64,000 nucleotides of DNA from a bacterium (lineage in GTDB: Bacteria > Electryoneota > Electryoneia > Electryoneales > Electryoneaceae), in the NCBI GenBank assembly GCA_028278125.1, contig JANQEY010000145.1, positions 1 to 64,000 of the forward strand, in the 5' to 3' direction. Every line of letters begins with the position of its first letter. The first letter of the stretch is position 1. The position numbers were made by a program, and so were the translations under genes. Under the pieces are notes generated by a model. The model made no database searches. It saw only the letters and a program-made list of their open reading frames with translations, and was not told the origin of the DNA. This document shows, one piece after another, positions 33,289 to 44,175 of the stretch.

Positions 33289-36200
33289 CTATTTGAGATA
33301 TACTAACTTCCTGTTAAATACATCTCCGTTACCGAGTGACATCCTGACAAAATAGATCCCTGAACTCCAACCGGTTCCATCAAGATAAAAAGAATGATGA
33401 CCGGGCTGATAAAATTGCCTGCTGATATTCTCCACAACCTGTCCCAACATATTATAAACTGAAAATTTTACACCTGATCTACCTGGCAAATCAAACCTGA
33501 TCAATGTGGAATTATTAAATGGATTCGGGTAAGGAGAATACAAATTAACCTTTGTGGGAAGAGCTATTCCGGAATCGCTGATATCGATAATATTATCATA
33601 GGTGTGGGTTGTAAACAGGATTGACCGTCCGTCTGCTATTTCAGCAGCACCGGGCTGAGGATCATTCCAGTACGAGATCATTATCCCGTCGGTCTGGTTA
33701 CCATTTTCTATACCTGTCGTCCAGTACTGGTTTCCCTCAGAATGCCCTATTGAATGATTCATTTCGAGATACTGGAAGAGTAATTCATTGTCATTGGTGA
33801 CAGTTTCATGTCCTTCCACCTGGTCATAAATGATCAATTCGAAGGTACAGGGATTCTGGTTATAAAAATCGGTCAACTGGTACCATTCGATAATAAACCT
33901 ACCGTTAATCTCATCATAGTAGGTATATACTCCACCTCCCGCAGCGGTCCTGCGATCATCCCAGTAAGGTGCAATCATATAATTCGGGCCCAGGGGCGAG
34001 GGAATAGTCCAGTTTCTGTAGGTGGGTAGATGGTCCTGCCTTCCCATTGCAACGTATCCGTTTGGGGTAATAGTTATCTCTTCAAAATTTTCCCCGTAAT
34101 ATTTAACGGTAAAAGGAAGATCCATCACCAGCGCATCGTCAGCTTCCTCTGAAGTGTCCTCGAGCGCAAGCCGGGTACCTGCAAACAGGTGATTAACCTC
34201 ATCAGGATTAATTTCAATCCATTCAAAAGCCGGAGCTTCGATATAGTCAGAATCGATGTTGTCGAAGGCATAGTAACCATATCCATCAGGTCCAACCGGA
34301 TCTGATTCATCACGATTCCCCAGCGTAATTAAAATATTCCTGATTGTATCGACCTGCCCGGATTCAGTAGTAATTATGGCAGTTAACGATGCCTGGTGCC
34401 CTGGATATGTGTTGGGATCACAAAGAAGTGAAAATTCACCGGTTGTTGAGATCCCGCCAATTTCCGTTCCCGGGATTTCCGCTTCATTTTGTGTTATATC
34501 AAGGAATATATCTTCGGTTGTTAAAGTCACTGTTGCCTGTGTGGAAATACTACCACCAATATTCTCCAGTGAAAATTCAACAGTAGCTGTTTCACCGGGA
34601 TCCAGGTCACCCGTAACCAGGATCTGCTGCAGACCGAAATCGGGAGCAGAAATATTTAAAGGAACATGGTCGGTATAAATATCCAGTGATCCCACTATTT
34701 CCACAAAAAGCCTGATCAAGGATTGATCCTGTGCTTCAGGGAAGATCCTGACTATTATCTCATCTTCAATAAATACCGTTTCCCCGGGATTTACCGTACC
34801 GTACTCCCCTGCGCTATCCACTATATCTATCCATGGATGATCTGAATTAATATTTACTATAACATTTTCCTGGAGATTTTGACCAGAATTAGCCATTGAA
34901 AAACGCAGGGCTACGGTCTCTCCTGCTTCTATTACTCCGTTTCCATTCCCGATGATTACATCATTTTCTACATCATCAATTTCAATCCCTGCAATACTGA
35001 GCCGTTCCTCCGGCTGGATAATATCTATTATTTCCTGGCAGGGTGCGTATCCCGGTTTGGTAACTGTCAGCATTGCTTCACCAGGATCCATAAACTCGAG
35101 GAAAAATTCAGCTTCACCATCCTGATCGGTCAGTTTATGGTAGACGGTATCATAATTCTCATCCGTTCTAGTAATTGTAACCCATGCCCCATCAACAGGA
35201 TCACCAAATTGACTCACATCAACAACACAATTCCATTCACCGACATCAAGCTGCCCTGGGTATTCGACATCCAGTTCAGCGGGTTCATTCGGCCAGTACC
35301 AGAGGAGTGGATCACCCATCAAATTCGCCCAGACCATAAAACTGTCAAGAGTCGCATCTTCATAACCGTGAAAATTAGCCCACATGTTCAGCTTACCAGC
35401 AGTCAGCAAATCACCCAGGGCAGGGGTTTCCAGGACAAACTGGCTGAATACTGCCCCACCAACCAGTGCGTTATTATAACGGGTTAAAGTGTTAGCAGTG
35501 GCAGTCCCGATCGCGCCAATTCCACCCCTGCTCTGGTTTGGTGTTTCTGAGCCTCGCATCCAAGCTTCATTTATACCCAACCCATCAGCCCAGTCACCTG
35601 TATTGCAAGTAATATCATATACAACCGGCAGCATCCCATCGTTCTCTAGTGTATAGATATCCTGCACTTGCATCCCCAGGCCAACTAAACCCCTGTATAG
35701 ATACGTGTTAACGCCATTATTTATTGCAGTAATACATCTATCACGTACATCACCAAGACCATCATTATACCAGGCTGTATCCACCTGTGTATATCCATTT
35801 TCAAGCATCAATTCACGTGTATACCGTCCCTGGTAAATCGTAGTGATACCTGAATCTTCCGATCCTGCTGCCACCATTCCCCTGTTGTACCATCCATTAT
35901 TTTCCGGATCAGGATTTTTTTCATAGTTCAATACCTTATTGACATAGGAAGCGGCCTGCTGGATGGTCTCAACACTGATCCTGCCGATATGGACATCCGG
36001 TAACTGGTCATTACCATTCAATGTTGAGTAACCGAAATCTCCGGCTCCATAGTTTCCCAACATACCGATTGATCCAGATGGTACGGAAAATGGACCTGTG
36101 GCATCTCCAATTACCACTACATAATCGAATTTCGGGTCAGCCTCTTCATAACGCGAAATAAGTTCATTCCTTATGTTAGAACGTGTCCAGGCCGGTACAT

Positions 36201-37026
36201 CGTCCTCGGTCAGCAATGTTAAATTCCAACCCTTTTGCCGTTTCCACTCAAACCATGGTTCAAACTGATCTAAAAGGATTTCATCATTCCTGACAATAAC
36301 CTGGACATTTCCATGATATAGTTCATAATCATCCAGTTCATTTTCGTCCCAATCTAGAAATGTTTGATACAACGGCAGGAATGATCTACTGATTCTGCCT
36401 GGATAACCTGGTAAACCATCAGTATTGTTTGACCCGGAAAACTGCAGGTCGAGTTCCAGGCTTTCGATAATTCGGACTTCACCTGTATTTCGATTTACCT
36501 GGACTGGAAACAGTTGGAGTGACGCTACTTGAAAATCATGAAAGTGCGCAGGTTCAGATATTTTAACAGGATCATGTGGAAACCAGGAATTATCCGGGAT
36601 TTCTTCATCCAGTTCTGTTCCCCCTGATCCAACGTGTTTGTAATCGGGAGCGTATTCCAATCTCACCTGGCTGTCTTCAATCGTATATTCTACGTCAACG
36701 GCATTACTCATCCTGAACAGGTAGCCGGCAAATGGAACAACGGGATTTCCGGGACTTTCATAAAATGATCCGTTTCCAATGGATAAAAACCGTCCTGTTT
36801 CCCCTTCTGCATTATCATCAGATTCCCATACGAAATTATTAAACTCGAACCTTATACGTATCCCATCCTCATTTTTATCAATTACTTGATAATTTGTACG
36901 GCGATATATTTCTGCATCGAGAATATTCGATGAGGCAAAAATCACCGGTATATTAAGAGAGAAATAGAGAGCAGTTGAGACAATAAACTTAAAGTAGTTA
37001 TTTAACCGGTTTGAGTTAACAAACAT
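33289..37026 (-). CDS. T9SS-sorted gingipain-like (peptidase C25 family) protein
   Basis: 1245 residues from the ATG at 37026 (AGGA upstream); a TTG two codons earlier is possible. Signal peptide, then a propeptide-like beta region to ~240. Residues ~243-580 resemble the C25 catalytic domain: VQVIVRNDEILLDQFEPWFE, YVVVIGDATG, PDVHIGRISV, and VVYDITCNTGDWADG, whose Cys (about C474) matches the gingipain nucleophile. The catalytic His motif GHG is replaced by YRGLVG (~444-449). Then Ig-like/CARDB-type domains to ~920, a nidogen-like section (YYGENFEEITITPNGYVAMG) and a T9SS sorting domain (SPYPNPFNNST, MLGQVVENI, SGIYFVRM). Either a divergent protease or a non-catalytic adhesin. Confidence 0.82.
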   Translation of the reverse strand: MFVNSNRLNNYFKFIVSTALYFSLNIPVIFASSNILDAEIYRRTNYQVIDKNEDGIRIRFEFNNFVWESDDNAEGETGRFLSIGNGSFYESPGNPVVPFAGYLFRMSNAVDVEYTIEDSQVRLEYAPDYKHVGSGGTELDEEIPDNSWFPHDPVKISEPAHFHDFQVASLQLFPVQVNRNTGEVRIIESLELDLQFSGSNNTDGLPGYPGRISRSFLPLYQTFLDWDENELDDYELYHGNVQVIVRNDEILLDQFEPWFEWKRQKGWNLTLLTEDDVPAWTRSNIRNELISRYEEADPKFDYVVVIGDATGPFSVPSGSIGMLGNYGAGDFGYSTLNGNDQLPDVHIGRISVETIQQAASYVNKVLNYEKNPDPENNGWYNRGMVAAGSEDSGITTIYQGRYTRELMLENGYTQVDTAWYNDGLGDVRDRCITAINNGVNTYLYRGLVGLGMQVQDIYTLENDGMLPVVYDITCNTGDWADGLGINEAWMRGSETPNQSRGGIGAIGTATANTLTRYNNALVGGAVFSQFVLETPALGDLLTAGKLNMWANFHGYEDATLDSFMVWANLMGDPLLWYWPNEPAELDVEYPGQLDVGEWNCVVDVSQFGDPVDGAWVTITRTDENYDTVYHKLTDQDGEAEFFLEFMDPGEAMLTVTKPGYAPCQEIIDIIQPEERLSIAGIEIDDVENDVIIGNGNGVIEAGETVALRFSMANSGQNLQENVIVNINSDHPWIDIVDSAGEYGTVNPGETVFIEDEIIVRIFPEAQDQSLIRLFVEIVGSLDIYTDHVPLNISAPDFGLQQILVTGDLDPGETATVEFSLENIGGSISTQATVTLTTEDIFLDITQNEAEIPGTEIGGISTTGEFSLLCDPNTYPGHQASLTAIITTESGQVDTIRNILITLGNRDESDPVGPDGYGYYAFDNIDSDYIEAPAFEWIEINPDEVNHLFAGTRLALEDTSEEADDALVMDLPFTVKYYGENFEEITITPNGYVAMGRQDHLPTYRNWTIPSPLGPNYMIAPYWDDRRTAAGGGVYTYYDEINGRFIIEWYQLTDFYNQNPCTFELIIYDQVEGHETVTNDNELLFQYLEMNHSIGHSEGNQYWTTGIENGNQTDGIMISYWNDPQPGAAEIADGRSILFTTHTYDNIIDISDSGIALPTKVNLYSPYPNPFNNSTLIRFDLPGRSGVKFSVYNMLGQVVENISRQFYQPGHHSFYLDGTGWSSGIYFVRMSLGNGDVFNRKLVYLK

Positions 37027-37228
37027 TCTCAATCCTTGTTGAAGTATATAGTGTTTAAAAGAAGACTAAATATAATATCCGGATTTAAAAGGCAATTATT
37101 AAGCCAGTATTTCAGATTATTTAAAGAAATGTCGTAAATATTTGAAATTTTATAAGTAATAGACAACACAATAGAAATAACTTTCAAATCAAAATTGTTT
37201 ACTGAGAATAATGATGCAAACATTGCGT

Positions 37229-37260
37229 AAAAAATCCGATCAGCACAATGCTGATCGGAT
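37229..37260 (-). terminator. Terminator after maeB
   Basis: A 12-bp perfect stem (37234-37245 / 37249-37260) with a 3-nt loop; on the minus strand it is followed by TTTTTT. It lies 29 bp past the maeB stop. Confidence 0.92.
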
Positions 37261-37288
37261 CAAATTTGTGATCAAATTAATGGTAATT

Positions 37289-39562
37289 TCACTTTTTAAC
37301 AGCCTGCGCCTGTACAGCTCCGATAGCCGCAATATTGACAATATCGTCGACATCACTTCCACGTTGAATAATATGCATCGGAAGATCAAAACCGGTTAAC
37401 ATCGGTCCGACGGCTGTCGCTTTGCCAAGACGTGTCAGGAGCCGGAATGTTGCATTTGAAGACTCGAGGTTCGGGAAAATCAGGCAATTGGCATCGCCCT
37501 GGATTTTCGCGAAGGGGTAATCCTCAGCCATCATCTCCGGGTTTACAGCGAGGTCAGCCTGCATCTCACCATCAACTGGCCAGTCAGGATGTTTTTCCCA
37601 TAAAATTTCTACAGCTTTTCGCATTTTTTCGCTGGATGCACTCCGGACACTACCAAAGTTACTGTATGAAAGAAGTGCGATTTTCGGGGATACACCCAGG
37701 CTGGTCACCAGGTTATGCACGTTTTCGGCGATTTCGACAATCTGGTCAACTGTCGGATCCAGTGTCACCGCTGTATCAGCCAGGAAGTAGGGACGGTGGT
37801 CAATAATCAACATATGCACCGAACAAAGTATCTTTCCCGCGACTCGATCCGCCATTACCTTGCGCATTGGCCGGAAAACCAGCGGATAGTATCGAGTTCG
37901 CCCGGAAACAAATACATCGGCATCGCCTTCATGCACCATCATCGATCCGAAAAAGACACCCTGCCGCATATCACGAATAGCTTCTTCCTTGTTGACACCA
38001 TAACGGCAACGATAGCTGTAGTATTTTTCGACATAATCGTTGAAATGTTCTGATTCCAGCGGTTCGACTATTTCCGCCGCATCCAGGTGTAAGCCAAGTT
38101 CATTAATCTTTTCTTCCAGACCGGCTTTATTACCCACCAGGATCGGTGTTCCGATTTTTTCATCAACAATTATCTGTGCAGCGCGAAGAACCTTCTCGTC
38201 CATTCCCTCACCAAAGACAATCTTCCTTGGATTAGCCTGGGCCTGGTGAATCAATCCCCTGATAATTTCACGTTCAGCACCAAGAAGTTGTTCTAACTGG
38301 TCATGGTAAGCGTCCCAATCGGTAATTTCCTTACGTGCCACACCCGTTTCCACTGCTGCCTTGGCAACAGAAAGGGCTTCACGTGTCAGAACCCGTGGAT
38401 CGAATGGTTTTGGGATCAGGTATTCTTTACCGAACTGAATTTTATCAACATTATATGCCCTGAGAACCGAATCATGGACATCTTCCTTGGCCAGTTCCGC
38501 GAGCGCTTTCGCTGCAGCGACTTTCATCTCTTCGTTTATCGCCTTTGCGCGAACGTCCAGTGCTCCACGGAAGATAAACGGGAAACCGAGAACATTATTT
38601 ACCTGGTTCGGGTAGTCGCTGCGACCGGTTGCCATGATAACATCGTCCCTGGCATCGAGTGCGTCTTCATAAGTGATCTCGGGATCGGGATTGGCCATGG
38701 CAAAAATGATCGGATCTTTTGCCATCGATTTTACCATGTCCTTGGTAACAACATTTGCTACCGAAACACCGGCAAAAACATCAGCATCCACCAGTGCATC
38801 GGCCAAAGACCTTCTTTCAGTATCCACGGCAAAGTATGCCTTATACTTATTGTATCGTGGATGGTCCTCTTCCAGGTCTTCCCTGCCGTTGTAAAGAACT
38901 CCCTTGCTGTCGCACATGATCACATTTTCATGTATGACACCCAATTCTTCATAGAACTTGGCGCAGGCAATTCCTGCTGCTCCCGCGCCGTTCATGACTA
39001 CTTTGACCTTTTCAATGTCTTTGTCGATAAGCTCGAGTGCATTGATCAAAGCCGCGCCTGATATTATAGCAGTACCGTGCTGGTCATCGTGAAAAACAGG
39101 TATTTCAAGCCGCTCTTTCAGCTCTTCTTCGATATAAAAACATTCGGGTGCTTTTATATCTTCCAGGTTTATTCCACCGAAAGTTGGTTCCAGGAGTTCG
39201 CAAGCCTTGATGATTTCATCTGCGTCCTGTGTATTCAACTCGATATCAAAAACATCAACAGATGCGAATCTTTTAAAGAGAACACCCTTCCCTTCCATCA
39301 CAGGTTTACCCGCGACAGCACCAATATTGCCAAGTCCAAGAACAGCTGTTCCATTTGAAACGACTGCAACGAGGTTTCCTTTTGACGTATATTTGTACGC
39401 CTTCTCCGCATCCTTTTCGATTTCGAGGCACGGAACAGCAACGCCTGGGGTATAAGCCAGTGAAAGATCACGTTGAGTAAGGCAGGGTTTTGTTGATCCC
39501 ACCTCAATTTTACCCGGACGGGGTAATGAGTGATACTCCAGCGCTGCTTTGTCATATGACAT
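37289..39562 (-). CDS. maeB: NADP-type malic enzyme with phosphotransacetylase-like C-terminus
   Basis: 757 residues, matching MaeB (about 760). Oxidatively decarboxylates malate to pyruvate. Residues 1-430 are the malic enzyme part: [62 protein letters not shown] (metal and substrate residues), [14 protein letters not shown] (Rossmann), [16 protein letters not shown]. Residues ~430-757 resemble phosphotransacetylase ([48 protein letters not shown]), known in the family as a regulatory domain that senses acetyl-CoA. Monocistronic, with a strong terminator. Cofactor preference inferred from the domain order. Confidence 0.94.
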   Translation of the reverse strand: MSYDKAALEYHSLPRPGKIEVGSTKPCLTQRDLSLAYTPGVAVPCLEIEKDAEKAYKYTSKGNLVAVVSNGTAVLGLGNIGAVAGKPVMEGKGVLFKRFASVDVFDIELNTQDADEIIKACELLEPTFGGINLEDIKAPECFYIEEELKERLEIPVFHDDQHGTAIISGAALINALELIDKDIEKVKVVMNGAGAAGIACAKFYEELGVIHENVIMCDSKGVLYNGREDLEEDHPRYNKYKAYFAVDTERRSLADALVDADVFAGVSVANVVTKDMVKSMAKDPIIFAMANPDPEITYEDALDARDDVIMATGRSDYPNQVNNVLGFPFIFRGALDVRAKAINEEMKVAAAKALAELAKEDVHDSVLRAYNVDKIQFGKEYLIPKPFDPRVLTREALSVAKAAVETGVARKEITDWDAYHDQLEQLLGAEREIIRGLIHQAQANPRKIVFGEGMDEKVLRAAQIIVDEKIGTPILVGNKAGLEEKINELGLHLDAAEIVEPLESEHFNDYVEKYYSYRCRYGVNKEEAIRDMRQGVFFGSMMVHEGDADVFVSGRTRYYPLVFRPMRKVMADRVAGKILCSVHMLIIDHRPYFLADTAVTLDPTVDQIVEIAENVHNLVTSLGVSPKIALLSYSNFGSVRSASSEKMRKAVEILWEKHPDWPVDGEMQADLAVNPEMMAEDYPFAKIQGDANCLIFPNLESSNATFRLLTRLGKATAVGPMLTGFDLPMHIIQRGSDVDDIVNIAAIGAVQAQAVKK

Positions 39563-40225
39563 GATTCTAACCCTTATTTTTACCTTGCTATACTAGCAAA
39601 GTTGATTAAAAATTGATATAAATGACTAAGTGCCGTTAGATTAAACGTTAGTTTTTATTAATCTAACAACACTTTTAAAGTATATTTCCTGTCTGACGAA
39701 ACTTACTAGTGTAAAAATTCACAAACAAGGATTTTCGAGAGTGTAATAGTTACAGGGGAGCAATTTAAACATATGGTTTAATAAGCGATCATGTTTGAGT
39801 GAAGAAATTGTTCACCCGAACAGACTAAAACTTTTCATTGGAGACCTTGACACAGAACTCTCCCTTATAGTAGTATAATATATAGTTGTATTTTATTGTT
39901 GAGAAGTTTGACTTTGTGTGGTTGATGAACAAGCCATAGTAATCGGAAAATATTGCTGGCATACTTATTATCTATTGATTATCAATAGCTTAGGGGATGC
40001 CAGTGTTTAATTCTATCATATAATAATACCATGTCTATTGTATAGGAGACTAAACCTTTTAAATAGAAAACCAGACTTCCTGGCTTGTTAGGAACAAACA
40101 AGAAGTGGTTAATTTGGAAATAATTTTTAACACAGGAGCTGGGTGGATATTCAGTTGATTAATAAGAATATCCAAGTACGATATTTATAGTATTGTTATG
40201 CTACCCACAATCTAAGGAGATTCGC
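39563..40225. other. Long intergenic region upstream of the nidogen-like gene pair
   Basis: 663 bp between divergent maeB and the 40226 gene; no convincing gene. It has inverted repeats: 39635-39644 / 39658-39667 (10 bp, GTTAGATTAA), an 8-bp palindrome around CTATTGAT.ATCAATAG (39972-39988) nested inside CTGGCAT / ATGCCAG (39956-39962 / 39997-40003). Promoters for both genes must lie here. The nested hairpin is ~225 bp before the gene and could be a structured leader. No riboswitch family recognised. Confidence 0.4.
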
Positions 40226-43200
40226 ATGAAGAGAGTTACATGGTTTTTAGTTTTAGGGTTGATGCTGATCTTTGCTGTATCAAGCATGGCCTTTGATATG
40301 AAGGCATATCAAACGGCAAAACAGAAAGAAATGAGCGGTCAGCAGCTTACAACCCAGGAAAAGGCTTTAATCGAAGAGGCAGAGAGATTAAAAGCAGAGC
40401 GTCGTCAGAATGATGAGCTGGATGAACTGGGTGGACCGGATGATTACGGTTATTCATTTATCGACAGCCAGGAAGAAGGCGGTCCTGTCTATAGCTGGAT
40501 CGATATCACCGAAACAGGTACGGAAATTGACAACATGGGGGACGACTCCTTCCAGGGACCATTTGATCTGCCGTTTATATTCAACTATTACGGTACCGAT
40601 TATGATGAAATTTATATCTGTTCGAACGGTTACCTGATGTTTGGTGGAGGCAGTTCAGACCTTAGTAATGATCCTATCCCAAGTACATTTACACCTAATA
40701 ATATCATCTGTTTCTTCTGGGATGACCTGAATCCAAACGATGCTACCAGCGGTAACATATTCTATGGTGAAGATGAAGACGGAAACTGGATCTGCACCTT
40801 TGATGATGTGGAGGAATATGGTGGGAACGATGGACATATAACCTGCCAGACTATTCTTTATCCGAACGGTGAAATCCTGATGCAGTACATGGCACTTGAT
40901 GATGACATTGACATCAATGGAGAATCAATCGGCATCGAAAATGATGATGGTACTATTGGTCTCCAGGTTGCCAATAATGTTGCTCCAGCCGACTACCCAT
41001 TTAATGAACTGGCAATTTTGTTCTATCTCCCGGCTGCAGGAGCATCGGTGACAGGTACAGTTACAGACGTAGATACAGGTGATCCGATAGCAGGAGCGTT
41101 AGTTTCGGTAGGGGGAGGTAATGACACCACCGATGATATGGGTGTATACCTGATTGAAGAAGCATTGGTTGGTGACTTTATTCTCACTGCAACTGCTGAT
41201 TTATATTATCCTTACACCGAAGATGTCACTTTAGTGGAAGGTGAAAATACCATAGACTTCGCAATGGCTCCTGCTCCCAATTGGGATGAAGTCACGTGGA
41301 GTGATTATATGTATGACTGGGTGGATATCGCGGAACCTGTCAACGACCTGCTGTCAGGTGACGACCAGGGATTTGAATTAATCTTTGATGATTATGATCT
41401 CGGTACCTTTGACTGGTATGGCGAAGTTTATAACAGTGTTTATGCTGTTTCCAATGGATTCCTTTCATTTACATCCTCAGTCACCTTTATTTATGGCGAT
41501 GAAGTACCGGATCCAGCGGATCCAAATGCTACTCTTGCCGGGCTTTTTTCAGACCATAACCCATCAGCGGGTGGAGCCATCTACGCGGCAAGCGATGACA
41601 ATAGGCTTGTAGTAAGTTGGGAAGAAACTCCATACTATGGCACAGAGAACCTGAATACTTTCCAGATTATTCTTGACTTTGACGACAACAGTGTAATTTA
41701 TAATTACTCAAGTGTATCTGATGACGCTGGTTTCAATATCATCTCCATCGGTTACGAAGACCAGGACGGCGTTAATGGTGAACAAATTCATCTTGATGAA
41801 GTTCCTCCAGATGAGACATCTTACAGGATATTTATCCCAGCAGGTGGTGGAACACTTACCGGTACGGTTACTGATGCCGATGGTGGCGCAGCAATTGAAA
41901 ACGCCTTCGTCTATGTCATGGATGCCGATGATGAGGTAGTTCTCTGGACACAAACCGGTGCAGATGGCACCTATGAATTCGGATTTGTTGAACCGGGAAC
42001 ATACAACATCAGCTTCATGGCGATATCATATCAAGGACATTATGTGGCCGATTTTGAAGTCGTTGATGGTGAAAATATCCTTGACGCTTCTCTGACGATG
42101 ACAGGTGAATATTCAATTGAGCAGATCCAAACTGAGCTTGAGCTCGATACATGGGTAACAACCACGGGTATCGTAACTCAGCCGACCAATTCAACAACCA
42201 CCGGTTGGACATCATTCTATATCCAGGATGATACTGGATACGGAGTCCAGGTATACAGCCCGGAAGCAACCGATGAAGAAGACAATATTGATCGGGGTAT
42301 GCAGGTACTTGTCACAGGTATTATTGATGAATACAACGGCGTAACAGAAATCGTTGACTTTGTTTATGAGATTATTGATGAAGGAAACGATCTTCCCGCT
42401 CCATACGTACTGCCGACTGGTGATATGGCTGCTGCCAACGATATGGAAGGTACCTGGGTACGTGTCAGTGGTGAACTGATGACAGAGCCCGGTGAAGGAA
42501 GTTACAATATTGAGATCGATGATGGCTCAGGTCCAGTAACTGCTCGTATCTGGGAAGCCACCGGTATTGATCTCACCGGACTTACCGCTGGAGATATTAT
42601 TAATGTTCGCGGTATAATCGGTCTTTTCCAGGATAATGTCCAGATTATTCCTGCGCTTCAGAACGACATATATGTAGTTGAACCATATGCACCAACAGGA
42701 CTGATGGCAGACCTTGATGCCGAAACCGGTCAGGTTACACTTTCATGGATGCACGAACCTCCAATGGGTGAACTTGAAGAGATCATCTATGATGATGGTA
42801 CAGCTGAAAATGGATTATACTACAACGCCAATGGTACACCCGGTTCAGTGATGGGTGTCCGTTTTACCGCTCCAGGACCTTGCACGATTTATGACGTATC
42901 TGTCTATGCGTACTCCGACGGAGGCGCAGTAACCATGAACGATTATGAATTGATGATCTGGGATGGTAATGATGAGAATTCACCTGGTGATCTACTTTTC
43001 GAAGGTGATCCCTTCACACCTGAAGATGATGACTGGACACTTGTAGATGTATCAGCTGAAGGTATTATGGTTGAAGAAGACTTCTGGGCAATGATGGCAT
43101 TTACGGTTTGTGCCAATCCTCCCGCTGGTGGTCCATTCATTGGAATGGATGAATCAGGACCCCAGGATCACAGATCATTTATTGCTTCTGCTCCAAATTA

Positions 43201-43888
43201 CACTGACTGGACAGGTCTTTCCGGCATATTCCCATCAAGCGAATTTATGGTCAGGGCAACAGTCGAGCTCGAGGGTGGCGTGATGATGACTCTGAGCTAT
43301 TCCGATGGTGATGTCCAGGTTGAACAGGCTGATGTTACTACAAATCCCGAACTGGTAAATATGGTTAGCCTGGCTGGTGTTCCAGCAAATCATTCAGTAG
43401 AAAACGAACTGGATGAGTTTGTTGAATTCGCCGTATACCGTGACGATGTAGAAGTAGGTCGTACATCCGAGATGACTTATGTTGACCAGCTTCCCCAGGA
43501 GAGCGGAACATATACATACACCGTACAGGCAGTATTCGATGAGGGTACATCTGACCTTTCCGATCCAGTCGACGTGGTTTACGATTACGACTATGTCTCT
43601 GAAGAAATGACCGGTGTACCATCAGTCTGGTCAATCGCCAGGACTTATCCGAATCCATTCAATCCAACAGTAAACATAGTTCTCGCGGTACCTCGTACTG
43701 CACAGGTTGAAGCGACGATAGTCAACGTGCTCGGTCAGCAGGTGGCGACTCTGCATAATGATCAGTTGAAAGCAGGGTATCATACCTTGAACTGGAGCGC
43801 ACATAATCATCCTTCAGGATTGTACTTCGTGCAGGTTAATTCGGCAGATGGTTTTACCGGTGTGAAAAAACTGATGTTTATAAAATAG
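40226..43888 (+). CDS. T9SS-sorted nidogen-like multidomain surface protein (tandem copy 1)
   Basis: 1220 residues from the ATG at 40226, with AAGGAG upstream; the 40193 start is rejected. Signal peptide WFLVLGLMLIFAVSSMAF. Residues ~75-275: nidogen-like domain (DDYGYSFIDSQEEGGPVYSW, IFNYYGTDYDEIYICSNGYL, GIENDDGTIGLQV). Then a carboxypeptidase-regulatory-like sandwich (GTVTDVDTGDPIAGALVSVG), a second nidogen-like domain, and another such sandwich (GTVTDADGGAAIENAFVYV). Residues ~640-820: OB-like module with GIVTQPTNSTT and DDTGYGVQVYSPE. A jelly-roll-like part and Fn3-like stretch (VYRDDVEVGRTSEM) follow, then T9SS sorting (RTYPNPFNPT, VLGQQVATL, SGLYFVQV). Acidic throughout. Surface adhesin-like; function unknown. 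Confidence 0.87.
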   Translation: MKRVTWFLVLGLMLIFAVSSMAFDMKAYQTAKQKEMSGQQLTTQEKALIEEAERLKAERRQNDELDELGGPDDYGYSFIDSQEEGGPVYSWIDITETGTEIDNMGDDSFQGPFDLPFIFNYYGTDYDEIYICSNGYLMFGGGSSDLSNDPIPSTFTPNNIICFFWDDLNPNDATSGNIFYGEDEDGNWICTFDDVEEYGGNDGHITCQTILYPNGEILMQYMALDDDIDINGESIGIENDDGTIGLQVANNVAPADYPFNELAILFYLPAAGASVTGTVTDVDTGDPIAGALVSVGGGNDTTDDMGVYLIEEALVGDFILTATADLYYPYTEDVTLVEGENTIDFAMAPAPNWDEVTWSDYMYDWVDIAEPVNDLLSGDDQGFELIFDDYDLGTFDWYGEVYNSVYAVSNGFLSFTSSVTFIYGDEVPDPADPNATLAGLFSDHNPSAGGAIYAASDDNRLVVSWEETPYYGTENLNTFQIILDFDDNSVIYNYSSVSDDAGFNIISIGYEDQDGVNGEQIHLDEVPPDETSYRIFIPAGGGTLTGTVTDADGGAAIENAFVYVMDADDEVVLWTQTGADGTYEFGFVEPGTYNISFMAISYQGHYVADFEVVDGENILDASLTMTGEYSIEQIQTELELDTWVTTTGIVTQPTNSTTTGWTSFYIQDDTGYGVQVYSPEATDEEDNIDRGMQVLVTGIIDEYNGVTEIVDFVYEIIDEGNDLPAPYVLPTGDMAAANDMEGTWVRVSGELMTEPGEGSYNIEIDDGSGPVTARIWEATGIDLTGLTAGDIINVRGIIGLFQDNVQIIPALQNDIYVVEPYAPTGLMADLDAETGQVTLSWMHEPPMGELEEIIYDDGTAENGLYYNANGTPGSVMGVRFTAPGPCTIYDVSVYAYSDGGAVTMNDYELMIWDGNDENSPGDLLFEGDPFTPEDDDWTLVDVSAEGIMVEEDFWAMMAFTVCANPPAGGPFIGMDESGPQDHRSFIASAPNYTDWTGLSGIFPSSEFMVRATVELEGGVMMTLSYSDGDVQVEQADVTTNPELVNMVSLAGVPANHSVENELDEFVEFAVYRDDVEVGRTSEMTYVDQLPQESGTYTYTVQAVFDEGTSDLSDPVDVVYDYDYVSEEMTGVPSVWSIARTYPNPFNPTVNIVLAVPRTAQVEATIVNVLGQQVATLHNDQLKAGYHTLNWSAHNHPSGLYFVQVNSADGFTGVKKLMFIK

Positions 43889-43926
43889 TGTGACTTCATA
43901 GAATTCCCGGGATATCCGGGAGATTA

Positions 43927-43955
43927 AAGCGCCGGTTTTTATCGGCGCTTTTTTT
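43927..43955 (+). terminator. Terminator after the 40226 gene
   Basis: The stem AAGCGCCG / CGGCGCTT (43927-43934 / 43943-43950) is followed by a T run (TTTTT and beyond). Confidence 0.9.
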
Positions 43956-44175
43956 ATTTCTAAAACCGGAAATATCTGCATGGATGATTTAACCGCCAGC
44001 ATTGTTTTTTCCCTTAGTAGCATGTTAGTTTATATGCCGGCATACAAATCAGGATTTGATCCAAGACACGTTCTTACTTAAATACCCTTTATATATTTCT
44101 AGAATTGGGAATTTTGATATAATCAACTTTCCAGGATTCATATATAACTACATCCGGGAACTGAAGGAGAGCTGA

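Noticed and set aside
38303..39061. 252-codon plus-strand open frame opposite maeB
   Set aside because: Shadow of the well-conserved malic enzyme; sequence does not resemble a protein family.
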